This document shows, piece after piece, positions 24,804 to 33,923 of a stretch of DNA of 45,956 nt (its first letter is position 1; every line of letters starts with the position of its first letter). The notes beneath the pieces are model-generated. The model was not told where the DNA came from and did not search any database. It worked only from the letters and a program-made list of their open reading frames with translations. The DNA is from Acidimicrobiales bacterium (GTDB lineage Bacteria > Actinomycetota > Acidimicrobiia > Acidimicrobiales > DASWMK01): contig DASWMK010000094.1 in assembly GCA_036399815.1 (NCBI GenBank), positions 1 through 45,956 on the forward strand, read 5' to 3'. Both the position numbers and the translations under genes were made by a program.

Positions 24804-26813
24804 GTGACCTCGAGCGTCCGCTCGTTCATCCCCGGGCGCGCCCGCCTGGACGTGCCCTCCATCCGCGGCGACCGGGCCATGGCGGCCGCCGCCGAGGAGG
24901 CCGTCGCCGCGACCGCCGGCGTCACGGCCGCGACGGCGAGCGCCGTCACCGGCACCGTCCTCGTGCAGTACGACCCGGCGCTCGACTGGGGCGCGCTCCA
25001 CGCCGAGATCGACGCTCGGCTCGACGCCCTCGACCCGGCGACCGCGCGATTCCACCCGGCGGCGCGCGGGCCGCTCCAGCGGGTCCTGCGCCGCTCCCTC
25101 CCCGACCAGGGCAGCCGAGCCGGCCCGGTGCTGCTGACCGTCGGCGCCCACTCGCTGAACATGCTCCAGAACCTGGTCGTCGTCACCGGGGCGAGCGTGG
25201 TCAACGGCGACACCCCGACCGTCCTGCGCTGGCTCGGCGTCACCGACGTGCGGGCCCAGCTCACCGCCATCACCACCACCGGCCTGGCCCTGACCACCGT
25301 CGAGGGGCTGGTCCAGCACCGCCGCCGCCGGGCCTGGCAGGAGGTCGCCCGAGGCGCCGAGGAGCGCCTGCGCTCCGACGTGTTCGCCCGCCTGGAGGCC
25401 CAGGACCTCGCCTTCTTCCACGCCGACGGCACCGGCTCGCTGCTCAACGTGCTCACTGCGGACGTCGACAGCATCGGCGCCCTCGTGGAGTCGACCGACG
25501 TCCTCCTCGAGACCGCGCTCACCGCGCTGGTCGGCGGCAGCGTGCTGCTGCGCACCTCGCCGACCCTGGCCCTCGTCGCCGGCACGGCCGGGCCGCTGGT
25601 CGCCTACTCGATCCGCCGCTTCGGGCCCCGCACCAGGGACGCGTTCATCCGGGCGTCGAGGCCGTCGTCGCGGCTCACCCAGGCCCTCGAGAACATCCTC
25701 TCGGGCATCGTCGAGGTGAAGAGCTTCACCGCCGAGGAGCAGGAGGCGAGGCGGGTGGCCAGGCTCAGCCGGTCGGTGGCCGAGTCCGGGCTGGAGGCCG
25801 GCTCGGCGGCCACCCTCCAGGCGACGTTCACCGAGAAGGTGCTCTATCTCGCCGGGGCGACGGCCCTCGGCTACGGCGCCCGCCTCGCCGTGTCGGGCCG
25901 GGTCGCCCGCCCGACGTTCACGAGGACGATGTACTGGATCCCGGCGATCGTCGGAGCGGTCGGCAGCACCGTGCAGCTGTCCCGCACCTACTACCGGGCG
26001 ACGGCCGGCGTCCGCCAGATCAACCGCGTGCTCGACGCCGTCCCCGCCATCCACAGCGGCCCGGCTGCGCTCGACCCCGCCGCCGTCCGGGGCGAGCTCC
26101 AGCTGGAGGGCGTGTCCTTCGCCTACGAGCCGCCCCGGCGCGTGCTCCGGGACGTCTCGCTGCACGTGCCCGGCGGTACCAGCCTCGGCGTCGTGGGCCC
26201 CAACGGCTCGGGCAAGAGCACCCTGCTCCGCCTGCTGCTGCGCTTCTACGAGCCCGACGCCGGCCGCATCCTCCTCGACGGCCACGACGTCCGCGACCTG
26301 CGCCTCGCCGACCTGCGGGCCTCGGTCTCGCTCGTCAGCCAGGACGTCTACGTCTTCGACGACACCCTCGCCCACAACGTCCGCTACGGCCGGCCCGACG
26401 CCGGCGACGACGAGGTGGTCGCCGCGCTCGCCGCGGCCGGCGCCTCGTCGCTCCTCGACGAGCTCCCCGACGGGCTCGCCACCCGCCTCGGCGAGCGCGG
26501 CCACCGCCTGTCCGGCGGCCAGCGCCAGCGGGTCGCCCTGGCCCGCGCCCTGCTGAAGGGCGCGCCGGTCCTCGCCCTCGACGAGGCGACCTCCCACCTC
26601 GACTACGAGGCCGAAGCGGCGTTCAAGGAGACGCTGCGGACGACGGCGTCCGGGCGGACGGTCGTGCTCATCGCCCACCGCCTGTCGAGCGTTCGGGACC
26701 TCGACCAGATCGTCGTGCTCGACCGGGGCGAGATCCGCGAGCACGGGTCCCACGACGAGCTGCTCGACCAGCGCGGCCTCTACCACCGCCTCTGGCAGCT
26801 CCAGCGGCCCTGA
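24804..26813 (+). CDS. ABC exporter with N-terminal HMA-like domain
   Basis: 669 residues from GTG 24804. Residues 1 to about 75 form an HMA2-like ferredoxin-fold domain ([46 protein letters not shown]) with no CxxC metal motif. Then comes a six-helix ABC exporter membrane domain (about 100-405), including [20 protein letters not shown] and the coupling segment [13 protein letters not shown]. The ATPase domain follows: Walker [11 protein letters not shown]-loop [19 protein letters not shown], signature [16 protein letters not shown], Walker [14 protein letters not shown]-loop [12 protein letters not shown]. Likely a homodimer. The substrate is unknown; HMA domains normally sit on P-type ATPases, so the fusion is unusual. 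Converges with the P450 12 nt away. Confidence 0.85.
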   Translation: MTSSVRSFIPGRARLDVPSIRGDRAMAAAAEEAVAATAGVTAATASAVTGTVLVQYDPALDWGALHAEIDARLDALDPATARFHPAARGPLQRVLRRSLPDQGSRAGPVLLTVGAHSLNMLQNLVVVTGASVVNGDTPTVLRWLGVTDVRAQLTAITTTGLALTTVEGLVQHRRRRAWQEVARGAEERLRSDVFARLEAQDLAFFHADGTGSLLNVLTADVDSIGALVESTDVLLETALTALVGGSVLLRTSPTLALVAGTAGPLVAYSIRRFGPRTRDAFIRASRPSSRLTQALENILSGIVEVKSFTAEEQEARRVARLSRSVAESGLEAGSAATLQATFTEKVLYLAGATALGYGARLAVSGRVARPTFTRTMYWIPAIVGAVGSTVQLSRTYYRATAGVRQINRVLDAVPAIHSGPAALDPAAVRGELQLEGVSFAYEPPRRVLRDVSLHVPGGTSLGVVGPNGSGKSTLLRLLLRFYEPDAGRILLDGHDVRDLRLADLRASVSLVSQDVYVFDDTLAHNVRYGRPDAGDDEVVAALAAAGASSLLDELPDGLATRLGERGHRLSGGQRQRVALARALLKGAPVLALDEATSHLDYEAEAAFKETLRTTASGRTVVLIAHRLSSVRDLDQIVVLDRGEIREHGSHDELLDQRGLYHRLWQLQRP

Positions 26814-26825
26814 CCCGACCGGCGC

Positions 26826-28025
26826 TCAGGCCTCCACCGGGAGCGACCGCAGGCCCCGCAGGATGAGGCTGGGCCGCCACGTCAGCTCCTCGGCGGGCAC
26901 GGCCAGGCGCAGCCGGGGGAGTCGGCGCACCAGCGTGCCGATCCCGATCTGGCACTCCATGCGGGCGAGGGCGGCCCCGATGCAGAAGTGGACGCCCCGG
27001 CCGAAGGCGACGTGCCGGTTGCCGGAGCGGCCCACGTCGAGCCGGTCGGGGTCGTCGAACACCGCCTCGTCCCGGTTGGCCGAGCTCAGCACCACCGTGA
27101 CGAGGTCGCCCTTCGCCACCCGGCAGCCGTCGAGGTCGACGTCCTCCACGGCGTGGCGGTGCAGGGTGGCCGCCGGGCACTCGTAGCGCAGCAGCTCCTC
27201 GACCGCCGGGCCGACGAGCGACGGGTCGGCCCGCAGGCGGGCCAGCTGGTCGGGGTGGCGGAGCAGGGCGACCACGCCGCTGCCGATCGTGCACGCCACC
27301 GACTCGTAGCCGTCCGCGAGCAGCAGCCACACCATGCCGACCAGCTCGTCGGGGGTCAGGTCGCTGCCCAGCAGGTCGCTCACGAGGCCGTCGTCGGGCC
27401 GAGCCCGCTTGGCCGCGAACACGCCGTGGAGGTAGTCGACGATCTCCTCGTTGGCCACCCGGGCCCGGCGCTCGACCTCCTCGGGCGGCATGGGGAAGTC
27501 CCCGTCGATGACCACCCGCGACCACTCGCGGAACAGGTCGCGGTCCTCGGCCGGCAGCCCGAGCATCTCGGCGACGACCACGATGGGCAGCGGGAAGGCG
27601 TACTCGGTCAGGAGGTCGACCGGCCCCCGGCCCTCGATGGCGGCGGCCAGCTCCTCGGCCAGGGCGGTGACGCGCGGCCGCAGCGCCTCGACGGCGGCCG
27701 GCGTGAACGCCCGCCGCACGGTCGCCCGCAGGCGGGTGTGCTCGGGCGGGTCGGTGGTGGTGAGCAGGCGGCCGAGGGGGACGTCGTGGCCGGGCGACCG
27801 GTGGCCGTCGACCGAGGCCGGGTCGCTGGCGAAGCGGTCGCTCGACAGCACGTCGACGACGTCCGCGTGCCGGGTGACGAGCCACGACCACCGCCCGTCG
27901 GGGAGCTCCACGCGGCACACCGGCGCCGCCGCCCGCAGCTCCCGGTAGATCGGGTACGGGTCGGCGTGGCCGTCGACGGTGAGGAGCGCGGCCGGGTCCG
28001 GTCGCCCGCTCGGAGAGCCATCCAA
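26826..28025 (-). CDS. Cytochrome P450
   Basis: 399 residues from TTG 28025, the only start that gives the usual actinobacterial P450 length; AGGCGG is 8 nt upstream. Seen: TTDPPEHTRLRATVRRAFTP (C-helix), I-helix LLLADGYESVA with Glu-Ser instead of the usual Glu/Asp-Thr pair, EELLRYE (ExxR), AFGRGVHFCIGAALARME (heme-Cys loop). A soluble class I enzyme that needs a ferredoxin not encoded here. It is divergent from the M29-like gene and peptide gene, and the promoters overlap, so it may modify that peptide, perhaps at its Tyr residues; inference. A stand-alone oxidation role is equally possible. Confidence 0.85.
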   Translation of the reverse strand: MDGSPSGRPDPAALLTVDGHADPYPIYRELRAAAPVCRVELPDGRWSWLVTRHADVVDVLSSDRFASDPASVDGHRSPGHDVPLGRLLTTTDPPEHTRLRATVRRAFTPAAVEALRPRVTALAEELAAAIEGRGPVDLLTEYAFPLPIVVVAEMLGLPAEDRDLFREWSRVVIDGDFPMPPEEVERRARVANEEIVDYLHGVFAAKRARPDDGLVSDLLGSDLTPDELVGMVWLLLADGYESVACTIGSGVVALLRHPDQLARLRADPSLVGPAVEELLRYECPAATLHRHAVEDVDLDGCRVAKGDLVTVVLSSANRDEAVFDDPDRLDVGRSGNRHVAFGRGVHFCIGAALARMECQIGIGTLVRRLPRLRLAVPAEELTWRPSLILRGLRSLPVEA

Positions 28026-28073
28026 GAGTCGAACCGCCTGTCTCGGGGCCGCTCGCCGGCGAGTGGCGAAGCC

Positions 28074-28102
28074 TTGCGCGGCCGTTCGGCCGAGGGTAGC
28101 GT
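28074..28102 (+). promoter_or_regulatory. Promoter for the M29-like/peptide genes, overlapping the P450 promoter
   Basis: TTGCGC (28074-28079), 17 nt, TAGCGT (28097-28102) on the plus strand. On the minus strand TACCCT occupies 28098-28093, a -10 for the P450 with a weak TTCGTG 17 nt upstream. The two -10 boxes share two bases, so the genes could not be transcribed from here at the same instant. The plus transcript would have a leader of about 215 nt. Confidence 0.45.
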
Positions 28103-28323
28103 CCCCGCCGGGGAACACGAAGAGCGCGAGGCCGCGTTCGCACGGTGTTTCTCGGATCGGCGGTTCCGGCGATGCGAGGACGGGCGCAACGAGTGGTGGC
28201 GGATCGACGGACAGGCACCCCGGCGACGGCGCCGGTCGGGCCGGGTCCGGACCCGATCCCCACGTGGGCGCGGCGGGACCGTCGTCTCCGATGCAGTCGC
28301 ACGGACGAGCAAAGGACGACGAC

Positions 28324-29301
28324 GTGGACGAGCACAGCTCGCTGAACGGCGGGACCGGCCTACGGGTCACGAGCATGGACAACCTCCGGCCGCTGGCCGG
28401 GGGCGAGGGCTTCACCGTCGTCACCGACGAGCCCCGCCTGGTCGACGAGCTGGCGCGCCACGGGCTCCCCGCGGTGCTCTGGGACCCCGACCTGCGCATG
28501 CCCGCCGGCTCCAACGTCGTCGTCGCCCTGTGCCACCGCATGGGCAGCGCCACCATCCGGTCGCAGTTCAGCGACTCCCGGGTGCTCGCCCTGCCCATCC
28601 ACAGCTTCGACGACAGCCTCGCCGGGATCATGTACACGGTGTCGCTGGTCTTCGCCACCGACTTCGTCGACACCACCAGACGCAACAACGAGTGGATCCG
28701 GCTGCTGCGCGACGAGCCCGACGGCGTCCTCGACTTCGCCGGCCCCGGCACCGACCTGCGCTGCACCCTCGGCGAGAACCTCCGCGTCGACACGTCCCTC
28801 GACCTCGAGATCGGGCCGGGGGAGTGGGTCAGCGTCGGCAACTACTGCGAGGTGTCGCTCACCCCGTCGTCGAGCACCGACTGGCACAGCTCGTTCGTGA
28901 TGGACGGCCACGTCGAGGCCGTCGGCGTGCTCGTGGCCGAGGACTCGAGGGCCGGGCAGGACGACACCGCCAAGGCGAGGATCGCCGCGGCGCGCGACCT
29001 GCAGGTCGAGATGGTCGAGCGGGGGCCGGTCCGCCTCGAGCTCGAGGACGGCCGCCTGCGCGCCGCCTACCTCGACGGGCGGGACGTCACCGCCGAGATC
29101 GCGGAGGCGACCAACCCGTCCTACGAGCTGCACGCCACCGAGCTGGGCCTCGGGACCAACCCCGGCATCGGCCCGCTCGTCGACTGGCGGTTCAACTCCC
29201 AGATCAACGAGGGCGTCGGGATGATCCACCTCGGCTTCGGCGAGGGCATCACCGGCGCCCACATGGACTTCGTGGTCGACGGCGTCTCGCTCGCCGGCTG
29301 A
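28324..29301 (+). CDS. M29-like (aminopeptidase T family) metallopeptidase homologue
   Basis: 325 residues from GTG 28324 (AAAGGA 7 nt upstream); ATG 28375 is a later option. The C-terminal half has the M29 metal-site pattern: VGNYCEVSLTP (position of NxPxGE, Glu kept), ELGLGTNPGI (Glu), INEGVGMIHLGFG (Glu and His), GAHMDFVV (HxD). All expected ligands are present. The N-terminal half is divergent and shorter than in true aminopeptidase T, which is about 370-410 residues. Known M29 members are broad metallo-aminopeptidases. Here it precedes a 46-codon peptide gene by 44 nt, so processing or binding of that peptide is a reasonable inference. Confidence 0.65.
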   Translation: MDEHSSLNGGTGLRVTSMDNLRPLAGGEGFTVVTDEPRLVDELARHGLPAVLWDPDLRMPAGSNVVVALCHRMGSATIRSQFSDSRVLALPIHSFDDSLAGIMYTVSLVFATDFVDTTRRNNEWIRLLRDEPDGVLDFAGPGTDLRCTLGENLRVDTSLDLEIGPGEWVSVGNYCEVSLTPSSSTDWHSSFVMDGHVEAVGVLVAEDSRAGQDDTAKARIAAARDLQVEMVERGPVRLELEDGRLRAAYLDGRDVTAEIAEATNPSYELHATELGLGTNPGIGPLVDWRFNSQINEGVGMIHLGFGEGITGAHMDFVVDGVSLAG

Positions 29302-29330
29302 GGTCCTCCGAGGTCTTCTCGACCACCGAA

Positions 29331-29338
29331 AGGAGGTG
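29331..29338 (+). promoter_or_regulatory. Strong ribosome site for the 46-residue peptide gene
   Basis: AGGAGGTG, a perfect anti-16S match within GAAAGGAGGTG, 7 nt before TTG 29346. It is the best Shine-Dalgarno in the window and implies high translation of a very short frame in spite of the TTG start. It also decides that start over the internal ATG 29358. Confidence 0.75.
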
Positions 29339-29345
29339 CAACACC

Positions 29346-29486
29346 TTGCGTAACGTCATGATCGCGGAGCGGTCCTGGACGTCCGACGACCGCGGCGGAG
29401 CCGAGAGCAAGTCGGCCGAGCGGGCGAAGGCGACCGACCCCGTGACCGCGTCCTTCCTCAGCTACAGCAACTACACCTCCGGCTGA
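29346..29486 (+). CDS. 46-residue peptide, candidate RiPP precursor
   Basis: TTG start fixed by the ribosome site. The product has a charged, leader-like N-terminal two thirds (RNVMIAERSWTSDDRGG, then SKSAERAKATDPV) with Trp11, and an abrupt uncharged aromatic/hydroxyl C-terminus, TASFLSYSNYTSG, with Tyr40 and Tyr43 spaced i, i+3. No Cys, no signal peptide, no membrane segment. A charged leader followed by a small core rich in Ser/Thr/Tyr, high expression signals, and a nearby P450 and M29-like enzyme together suggest a ribosomally made, modified peptide. It matches no family I know. It could also be a small regulatory protein. A strong hairpin follows. Confidence 0.6.
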   Translation: MRNVMIAERSWTSDDRGGAESKSAERAKATDPVTASFLSYSNYTSG

Positions 29487-29510
29487 TCACCTCGGTTCGG
29501 GGCTTCGACG

Positions 29511-29553
29511 CGAGGGGCAGCGCGGACCGGATCCCGGCCCGCGGTGCCCCTCG
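29511..29553 (+). terminator. Large hairpin after the peptide gene
   Basis: CGAGGGGCA (29511-29519) pairs perfectly with TGCCCCTCG (29545-29553). Inside, GCGG/CCGC and CCGG/CCGG continue the stem around a 3-nt loop with one mismatch. Begins 25 nt after the peptide stop. No T-run. Likely terminator or transcript stabiliser. Confidence 0.65.
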
Positions 29554-29572
29554 TCGTCGCGTCGGCGCCCGG

Positions 29573-29578
29573 TAGCCT
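29573..29578 (+). promoter_or_regulatory. -10 box of the TlpA-like gene
   Basis: TAGCCT, 8 nt, GTG 29587; leaderless layout. No Shine-Dalgarno is present before the start. Confidence 0.4.
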
Positions 29579-29586
29579 CCGCCCCG

Positions 29587-30261
29587 GTGGGTGAGCCGAG
29601 CGAGGACACCGAGGTCGACGCCGAGCCCGAGGCCGGGCGGCCGGCGGCCGCCGCGCCCTCGCGGGGCGCCGAGCGGTGGCGGCGGGTCGGGCTCGTGCTG
29701 GCCTCGCTCGTGATCGCCACGTCGGCCGCCCTGCTCGCCGCCTCCTACGTGGCCGACGCCACCCGGGACGAGGAGCCGCCGCAGATCACCCTCCAGCCCG
29801 AGACCGACCTGGGCGCCGGCGGCGACCTCCTCGGCGCCAACCCGGTCGGCGACCTCGCGCCCGACGCCCCGTTCGAGCGCTTCGACGGTTCGGAGGGCAC
29901 CCTCGCCGACTACGCCGGCCGGCCCCTCGTCGTGAACTTCTTCGCCGAGTGGTGCGTGCCGTGCCGCGAGGAGCTGCCGGCGCTGGCCGAGGCCGACCGC
30001 CGCTTCGGCGACGAGGTCGCCTTCCTCGGGCTGAACGTGCGGGCGTCGGCCGAGTCGGCCCGGGCGATCGCCGCCGAGGCCGGCGTGGACTACGACCTGG
30101 CCAACGACGTGGAGGACCGTCTGTTCGTCGGCCTCGGGGGGTCGGTGATGCCGTACACGGTGTTCATCGGCGCCGACGGGCAGGTGCTCGACGTGCACCG
30201 GGGTGCCATCACCGAGGACGAGCTGGTCGAGACGATCACGACCGAGCTGCTGCCCGGCTGA
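29587..30261 (+). CDS. Membrane-anchored TlpA/ResA-like thioredoxin
   Basis: 224 residues. An acidic cytoplasmic N-terminus (about 1-33) is followed by one membrane segment (VGLVLASLVIATSAALLAAS) and an extracytoplasmic thioredoxin domain from about residue 95: PLVVNFFAEWCVPCREELPA with active-site CVPC, and GGSVMPYTVFIGADG with the cis-Pro loop. Such proteins keep extracytoplasmic thiols reduced, for example in cytochrome c maturation, or transfer electrons from CcdA. A CcdA homologue is encoded 10 kb away. Start supported by a TANNNT box, not by a ribosome site. The next gene follows after 18 nt. Confidence 0.82.
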   Translation: MGEPSEDTEVDAEPEAGRPAAAAPSRGAERWRRVGLVLASLVIATSAALLAASYVADATRDEEPPQITLQPETDLGAGGDLLGANPVGDLAPDAPFERFDGSEGTLADYAGRPLVVNFFAEWCVPCREELPALAEADRRFGDEVAFLGLNVRASAESARAIAAEAGVDYDLANDVEDRLFVGLGGSVMPYTVFIGADGQVLDVHRGAITEDELVETITTELLPG

Positions 30262-30279
30262 GCGGGGGCGGGGCCGGCG

Positions 30280-30672
30280 GTGGGGACGGTGGTGGTCGAC
30301 GGCAACAACGTCATGGGCGCGGCGGCCGACGGCTGGTGGCGCGACCGCCCGGCCGCCGCCCGCCGGCTCCTCGCCCGGCTCCAGGCGTACGGGCGGGCGT
30401 CGGGCGATCGGGTCGTGCTCGTGCTCGACGTCCCCCAGGCCGACCTGCCCGAGGGCGACGCCGGCGGGGTCGAGGTGCGCTACCCGGCCCGGCGGGGACG
30501 CGACGCCGGCGACGAGCGGGTCGTCGACCTGCTCGACGGCGAGCTGGCCGGCGGCGAGGTCGAGGTCGTCACCTCCGACCGGGCCCTGCGGGAGTCGGCG
30601 ACCGCCCGCCCCGGCGTGTCGGTGACCGGCGCGGGCGCCTTCCTCCGCCGCCTCGACGACCTCGGCTGCTGA
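30280..30672 (+). CDS. YacP-like NYN-domain (PIN-fold) nuclease
   Basis: 130 residues from GTG 30280. Begins with the NYN motif TVVVDGNNVMGA (metal-binding Asp plus Asn-Asn), then a conserved core VVLVLDVPQADL, DERVVDLL and VEVVTSDRALRES, and a C-terminal FLRRLDDL. Family members such as Bacillus Rae1/YacP cut ribosome-bound mRNA, but the function of this small actinobacterial form is unknown. The last acidic residues (DERVVD, TSD) provide the remaining metal ligands. Probably in one transcript with the TlpA-like gene. Confidence 0.72.
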   Translation: MGTVVVDGNNVMGAAADGWWRDRPAAARRLLARLQAYGRASGDRVVLVLDVPQADLPEGDAGGVEVRYPARRGRDAGDERVVDLLDGELAGGEVEVVTSDRALRESATARPGVSVTGAGAFLRRLDDLGC

Positions 30673-30715
30673 CCGAGCGGCTCGGCCGCACCCGTTGGCC
30701 CGTCGGCGCCGCGGG

Positions 30716-31498
30716 CTAGAGGATCTGGCTGAGGAAGAGCTTCGTGCGCTCCTCCTCGGGCTCGGTGAAGAAGTGCTCCGGGGTGCCGACCTCGACGATC
30801 TCGCCGTCGGCCATGAACACGACCCGGTCGGCCACCTTGCGGGCGAAGCCCATCTCGTGGGTGACGACGATCATGGTCATGCCCGAGCGGGCCAGCTCCT
30901 GCATGACGTCGAGGACCTCGGAGATCATCTCGGGGTCGAGGGCCGAGGTGGGCTCGTCGAACAGCATCACCTTCGGCTGCATGGCGAGCGCCCTGGCGAT
31001 GGCGACCCGCTGCTGCTGGCCGCCCGACAGCTGGCCCGGGTACTTCGACGCCTGCTCGGGGATGCGCACCCGCTCGAGCATCTGCATGGCGATCTCCTCG
31101 GCCTTCGCCTTCGGCCACTTGCGGACCTGGCGGGGGGCGAGGGTCACGTTCTCCAGCACCGTCAGGTGCGGGAACAGGTTGAACGACTGGAACACCATGC
31201 CGACCTCGCGGCGGATGCCGGCGATGTTGCGGAGGTCGTCGCTCATCTCGGTGCCGTCGACCACGATCCGGCCCCGGTCGTGCTTCTCCAGCCGGTTGAT
31301 GCAGCGGATCAGGGTGGACTTGCCCGACCCCGACGGGCCGATGACGACGACCACCTCCTGGCGGCCGACGACGAGGTCGATGCCCTTCAGCGCCTGGAAG
31401 TCGCCGAACCACTTGTCGACCTGCTCGCAGGTGATGATCGCCTCGCCGGTGCCGCCCGCGACGGTGGCGGCCTCGGTCAGCGCCCTCGTGTCCGTCAT
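30716..31498 (-). CDS. aapP: Polar amino acid ABC transporter ATPase
   Basis: 260 residues. ATG 31498 overlaps the upstream permease stop by 4 nt. Walker [12 protein letters not shown]-loop [18 protein letters not shown], signature [17 protein letters not shown], Walker [16 protein letters not shown]-loop [13 protein letters not shown]: a textbook GlnQ/AapP-type ATPase. Last gene of a minus-strand substrate-binding protein, permease, permease, ATPase operon that imports polar or general L-amino acids. Converges with the YacP-like gene, 43 nt apart. Confidence 0.9.
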   Translation of the reverse strand: MTDTRALTEAATVAGGTGEAIITCEQVDKWFGDFQALKGIDLVVGRQEVVVVIGPSGSGKSTLIRCINRLEKHDRGRIVVDGTEMSDDLRNIAGIRREVGMVFQSFNLFPHLTVLENVTLAPRQVRKWPKAKAEEIAMQMLERVRIPEQASKYPGQLSGGQQQRVAIARALAMQPKVMLFDEPTSALDPEMISEVLDVMQELARSGMTMIVVTHEMGFARKVADRVVFMADGEIVEVGTPEHFFTEPEEERTKLFLSQIL

Positions 31499-32748
31499 CG
31501 CTCCCCGATCCCGAGCCGCTGCTCGAGGCGGCGGCTCTCCCTCGACATCGTGTACGACCCGACCCAGAACACGAAGGCCACGAACGGCAGGGTGACGGCG
31601 GCCAGGCCCCGGCCCCGGAAGTCCGGCTGCTGGGTGGCCGTCTCGCCGACGGTCAGGATCTCGCGCAGCTGGATGACCTCGAGCAGCGAGGTGTCCTTGA
31701 ACAGGCTGATGAACTGGCCCACCATCGCCGGGATCACGGCCCGCAGCGCCTGGGGGAGCACGATCCTCCGGGTCGTCGTCGCCGGCCGCAGCCCGAGCGC
31801 CTGGGCCGCCTCGACCTGGCCCCGGCCGACGGCCTGGAGGCCGCCCCGCACGATCTCGGCGATGTACGCGGCCTCGAACAGCACGATCGAGATCAGCGCC
31901 CGCACGACGAGCCCGGGCGGATCAATCTGGGTCGGCAGGAAGAAGCCGATGAACAGCTGGCCCATGAACAGCAGGGTCACGAGGGGCACGCCCCGGATGA
32001 ACTCGATGTAGACGACGCACACGGCCCGCACGGCGGGCAGCGACGAGCGCCGGCCGAGGGCGAGCAGCACGCCGAACGGGAAGGCGAGGGCGATGCCGAC
32101 CACGGTGACGGCCAGGTTGAGCTGCAGGCCGCCCCACCGGTCCCACCCGACGCCGCCGAAGGCGACGAGCACGCCGACGGCCAGGACCAGGCCGACGACC
32201 ACGATCAGCCAGGCCCGCCCCGCGATCGGGCGGGGGAGGCGGCGGCCGGCCAGCCGGGCGGCCGCGGCGACGGCGAGGGCGGCGGCGAGCAGCAGGACCG
32301 GGACGACGGTCTCGACGAGGAGGGCGATGGCGACGAGCAGGGCGCCGATCGGCCAGAAGCGGCGGGCGGCCGTCCACCACGGGGCCCGGGCGCGGGGCCG
32401 GTCGCCCACCTCGGCGGCGGCCATGCCCGACGCCGCGCCGATCGTGGCGGCCACGACGAACAGCGACGCCCACGGGCGCCACAGCTGGTCCCTCGGGAAG
32501 CTCCCGATCATGAAGGAGGTGAGGTTGCGGCGGACGATCTCCCACTCGGCCGTCACGAACACCCACCGCACGGCCCGGTAGGCGGCCCAGGCGATGACCA
32601 CGCCCATGACGACGGTGACGACGCCGTTCGCCACCGACGAGAACAGGTTGCGCCGCACCCACTCGCCGGGCGGGAGCTTGGCCGACGGCGGCCCCTCGGG
32701 CGGCGCCGGCGGGATCGGCTCCTGGAGGGCGGTGGTCTCGACGGCCAT
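31495..32748 (-). CDS. aapM: Amino acid ABC transporter permease (AapM-like)
   Basis: 417 residues from ATG 32748 (TGATG overlap with the preceding gene). Has the long N-terminal and central insertions of the AapM family, with several hydrophobic segments. The conserved His/Glu/Gln-type permease domain is in the last 220 residues: [56 protein letters not shown] (the EAA loop that contacts the ATPase) and [17 protein letters not shown]. Pairs with AapQ to form the membrane pore. Confidence 0.88.
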   Translation of the reverse strand: MAVETTALQEPIPPAPPEGPPSAKLPPGEWVRRNLFSSVANGVVTVVMGVVIAWAAYRAVRWVFVTAEWEIVRRNLTSFMIGSFPRDQLWRPWASLFVVAATIGAASGMAAAEVGDRPRARAPWWTAARRFWPIGALLVAIALLVETVVPVLLLAAALAVAAAARLAGRRLPRPIAGRAWLIVVVGLVLAVGVLVAFGGVGWDRWGGLQLNLAVTVVGIALAFPFGVLLALGRRSSLPAVRAVCVVYIEFIRGVPLVTLLFMGQLFIGFFLPTQIDPPGLVVRALISIVLFEAAYIAEIVRGGLQAVGRGQVEAAQALGLRPATTTRRIVLPQALRAVIPAMVGQFISLFKDTSLLEVIQLREILTVGETATQQPDFRGRGLAAVTLPFVAFVFWVGSYTMSRESRRLEQRLGIGER

Positions 32749-33914
32749 CAGCGGCTCACCACCTGGAGGCGGCGGTTGACGACGTTGGTGAGCGCCGAGA
32801 TGACGAGCGAGAAGCAGAGGTAGACGCCCATCGTGATGGCGATGACCTGGGGCGCCGGGTTGCCGTTGCCGACCACGATGCGCCCGAGCTGGGTGATCTC
32901 CGGGAAGCCGATGGCGACGGCCAGCGACGTGTTCTTCAGCAGGTTCAGGTACTGGTTGATGAGCGGCGGGATGGCGATGCGGAAGGCCTGCGGGAGGACG
33001 ACGTAGCGGAGGCGCTGGAACTCCGACAGGCCGAGCGCGGTCGACGCCTCCACCTGCCCGCGGGGCACGGCCTGGATCGACCCCCGCACGATCTCGGCGA
33101 CGTGGCTGGCGGTGTAGGCGACGAGGGCGACGAGCATGGCGACGTAGGCGCCCTTCATGCCGACGCCGCCGGTCACCCCGAGGCCCTCCGCGTCGGGCAG
33201 GGTCACCCGCACCGGACCGCCGAGCGCCAGCCAGGCGACGACCCCGAAGGCGGCGACCACGCCGAGCCCCCAGAGGACGCGGTGGTGGGGCCGGCCGGTG
33301 GCGTTCCACCGCCTCGTCCGCCACCAGCCGACGGCGACGGCCACGGCCAGCCCGGCCAGCAGGGCGAGCAGGAACGCACCCGTCCCGTCGCCGGCGTCGA
33401 GCCAGGCGACGGCCACCTCCCGGTTGGACAGGACGAGGACCCGCCCCACCTCCCGCGCCTCCTGGATGCGGGGCAGGCCGAGCACGACGACCGTGAACGT
33501 GAAGATCACGACGAGGACGGGCGGGATGTTGCGCAGCGTCTCGACGTAGAAGGTCGCCGCCTTGCGCACCAGCCAGTTGCCCGACAGGCGGGCGATGCCG
33601 ACGACCACGCCGAGGATCGTGGTCAGCACCACGCCGACGACGGCGAGCGAGGCGGTGTTGCGCACCCCCACCCGCAGCGCGTCGCTCACGGTCTGGGTCG
33701 AGCGGAAGTCCGACCCGGCGATCTGGAAGCCGGCCGGCTGGTCGAGGAAGCCGAAGTCCGTCCGCAGCCCGCGGTTGTGGAGGTTCACCCGCAGGTTGTC
33801 GAACAGGTAGTAGAGGAGGCCGGCGACGATGGCGACGAACAGCGCCTGGAGCACGGCCCGCAGCACCCGGACGTCCCGCCACAGGGGCGGCCGGGCGCTG
33901 CGGGCGACGGCCAC
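32748..33914 (-). CDS. aapQ: Amino acid ABC transporter permease (AapQ-like)
   Basis: 388 residues. Starts with one membrane helix (VLQALFVAIVAGLLYYLFDN) and a periplasmic-type loop with GFLDQPAGFQI, typical for AapQ. The membrane core follows, with VETLRNIPPVLVVIFTF. An insertion of about 130 residues (about 165-260) with two hydrophobic segments sits between core helices, as is normal in the family. EAA loop: HVAEIVRGSIQAVPRGQVEA. Ending: NLLKNTSLAVAIGFPEI and further. Stop/start overlap with aapM shows coupling; 9 nt separate it from the binding protein. Confidence 0.88.
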   Translation of the reverse strand: MAVARSARPPLWRDVRVLRAVLQALFVAIVAGLLYYLFDNLRVNLHNRGLRTDFGFLDQPAGFQIAGSDFRSTQTVSDALRVGVRNTASLAVVGVVLTTILGVVVGIARLSGNWLVRKAATFYVETLRNIPPVLVVIFTFTVVVLGLPRIQEAREVGRVLVLSNREVAVAWLDAGDGTGAFLLALLAGLAVAVAVGWWRTRRWNATGRPHHRVLWGLGVVAAFGVVAWLALGGPVRVTLPDAEGLGVTGGVGMKGAYVAMLVALVAYTASHVAEIVRGSIQAVPRGQVEASTALGLSEFQRLRYVVLPQAFRIAIPPLINQYLNLLKNTSLAVAIGFPEITQLGRIVVGNGNPAPQVIAITMGVYLCFSLVISALTNVVNRRLQVVSR

Positions 33915-33923
33915 GGGGACCGC

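Noticed and set aside
28145-28345. Second small peptide gene in the leader upstream of the M29-like gene
   Set aside because: The 66-codon frame is basic and unstructured, has no ribosome site and its codon bias does not fit.
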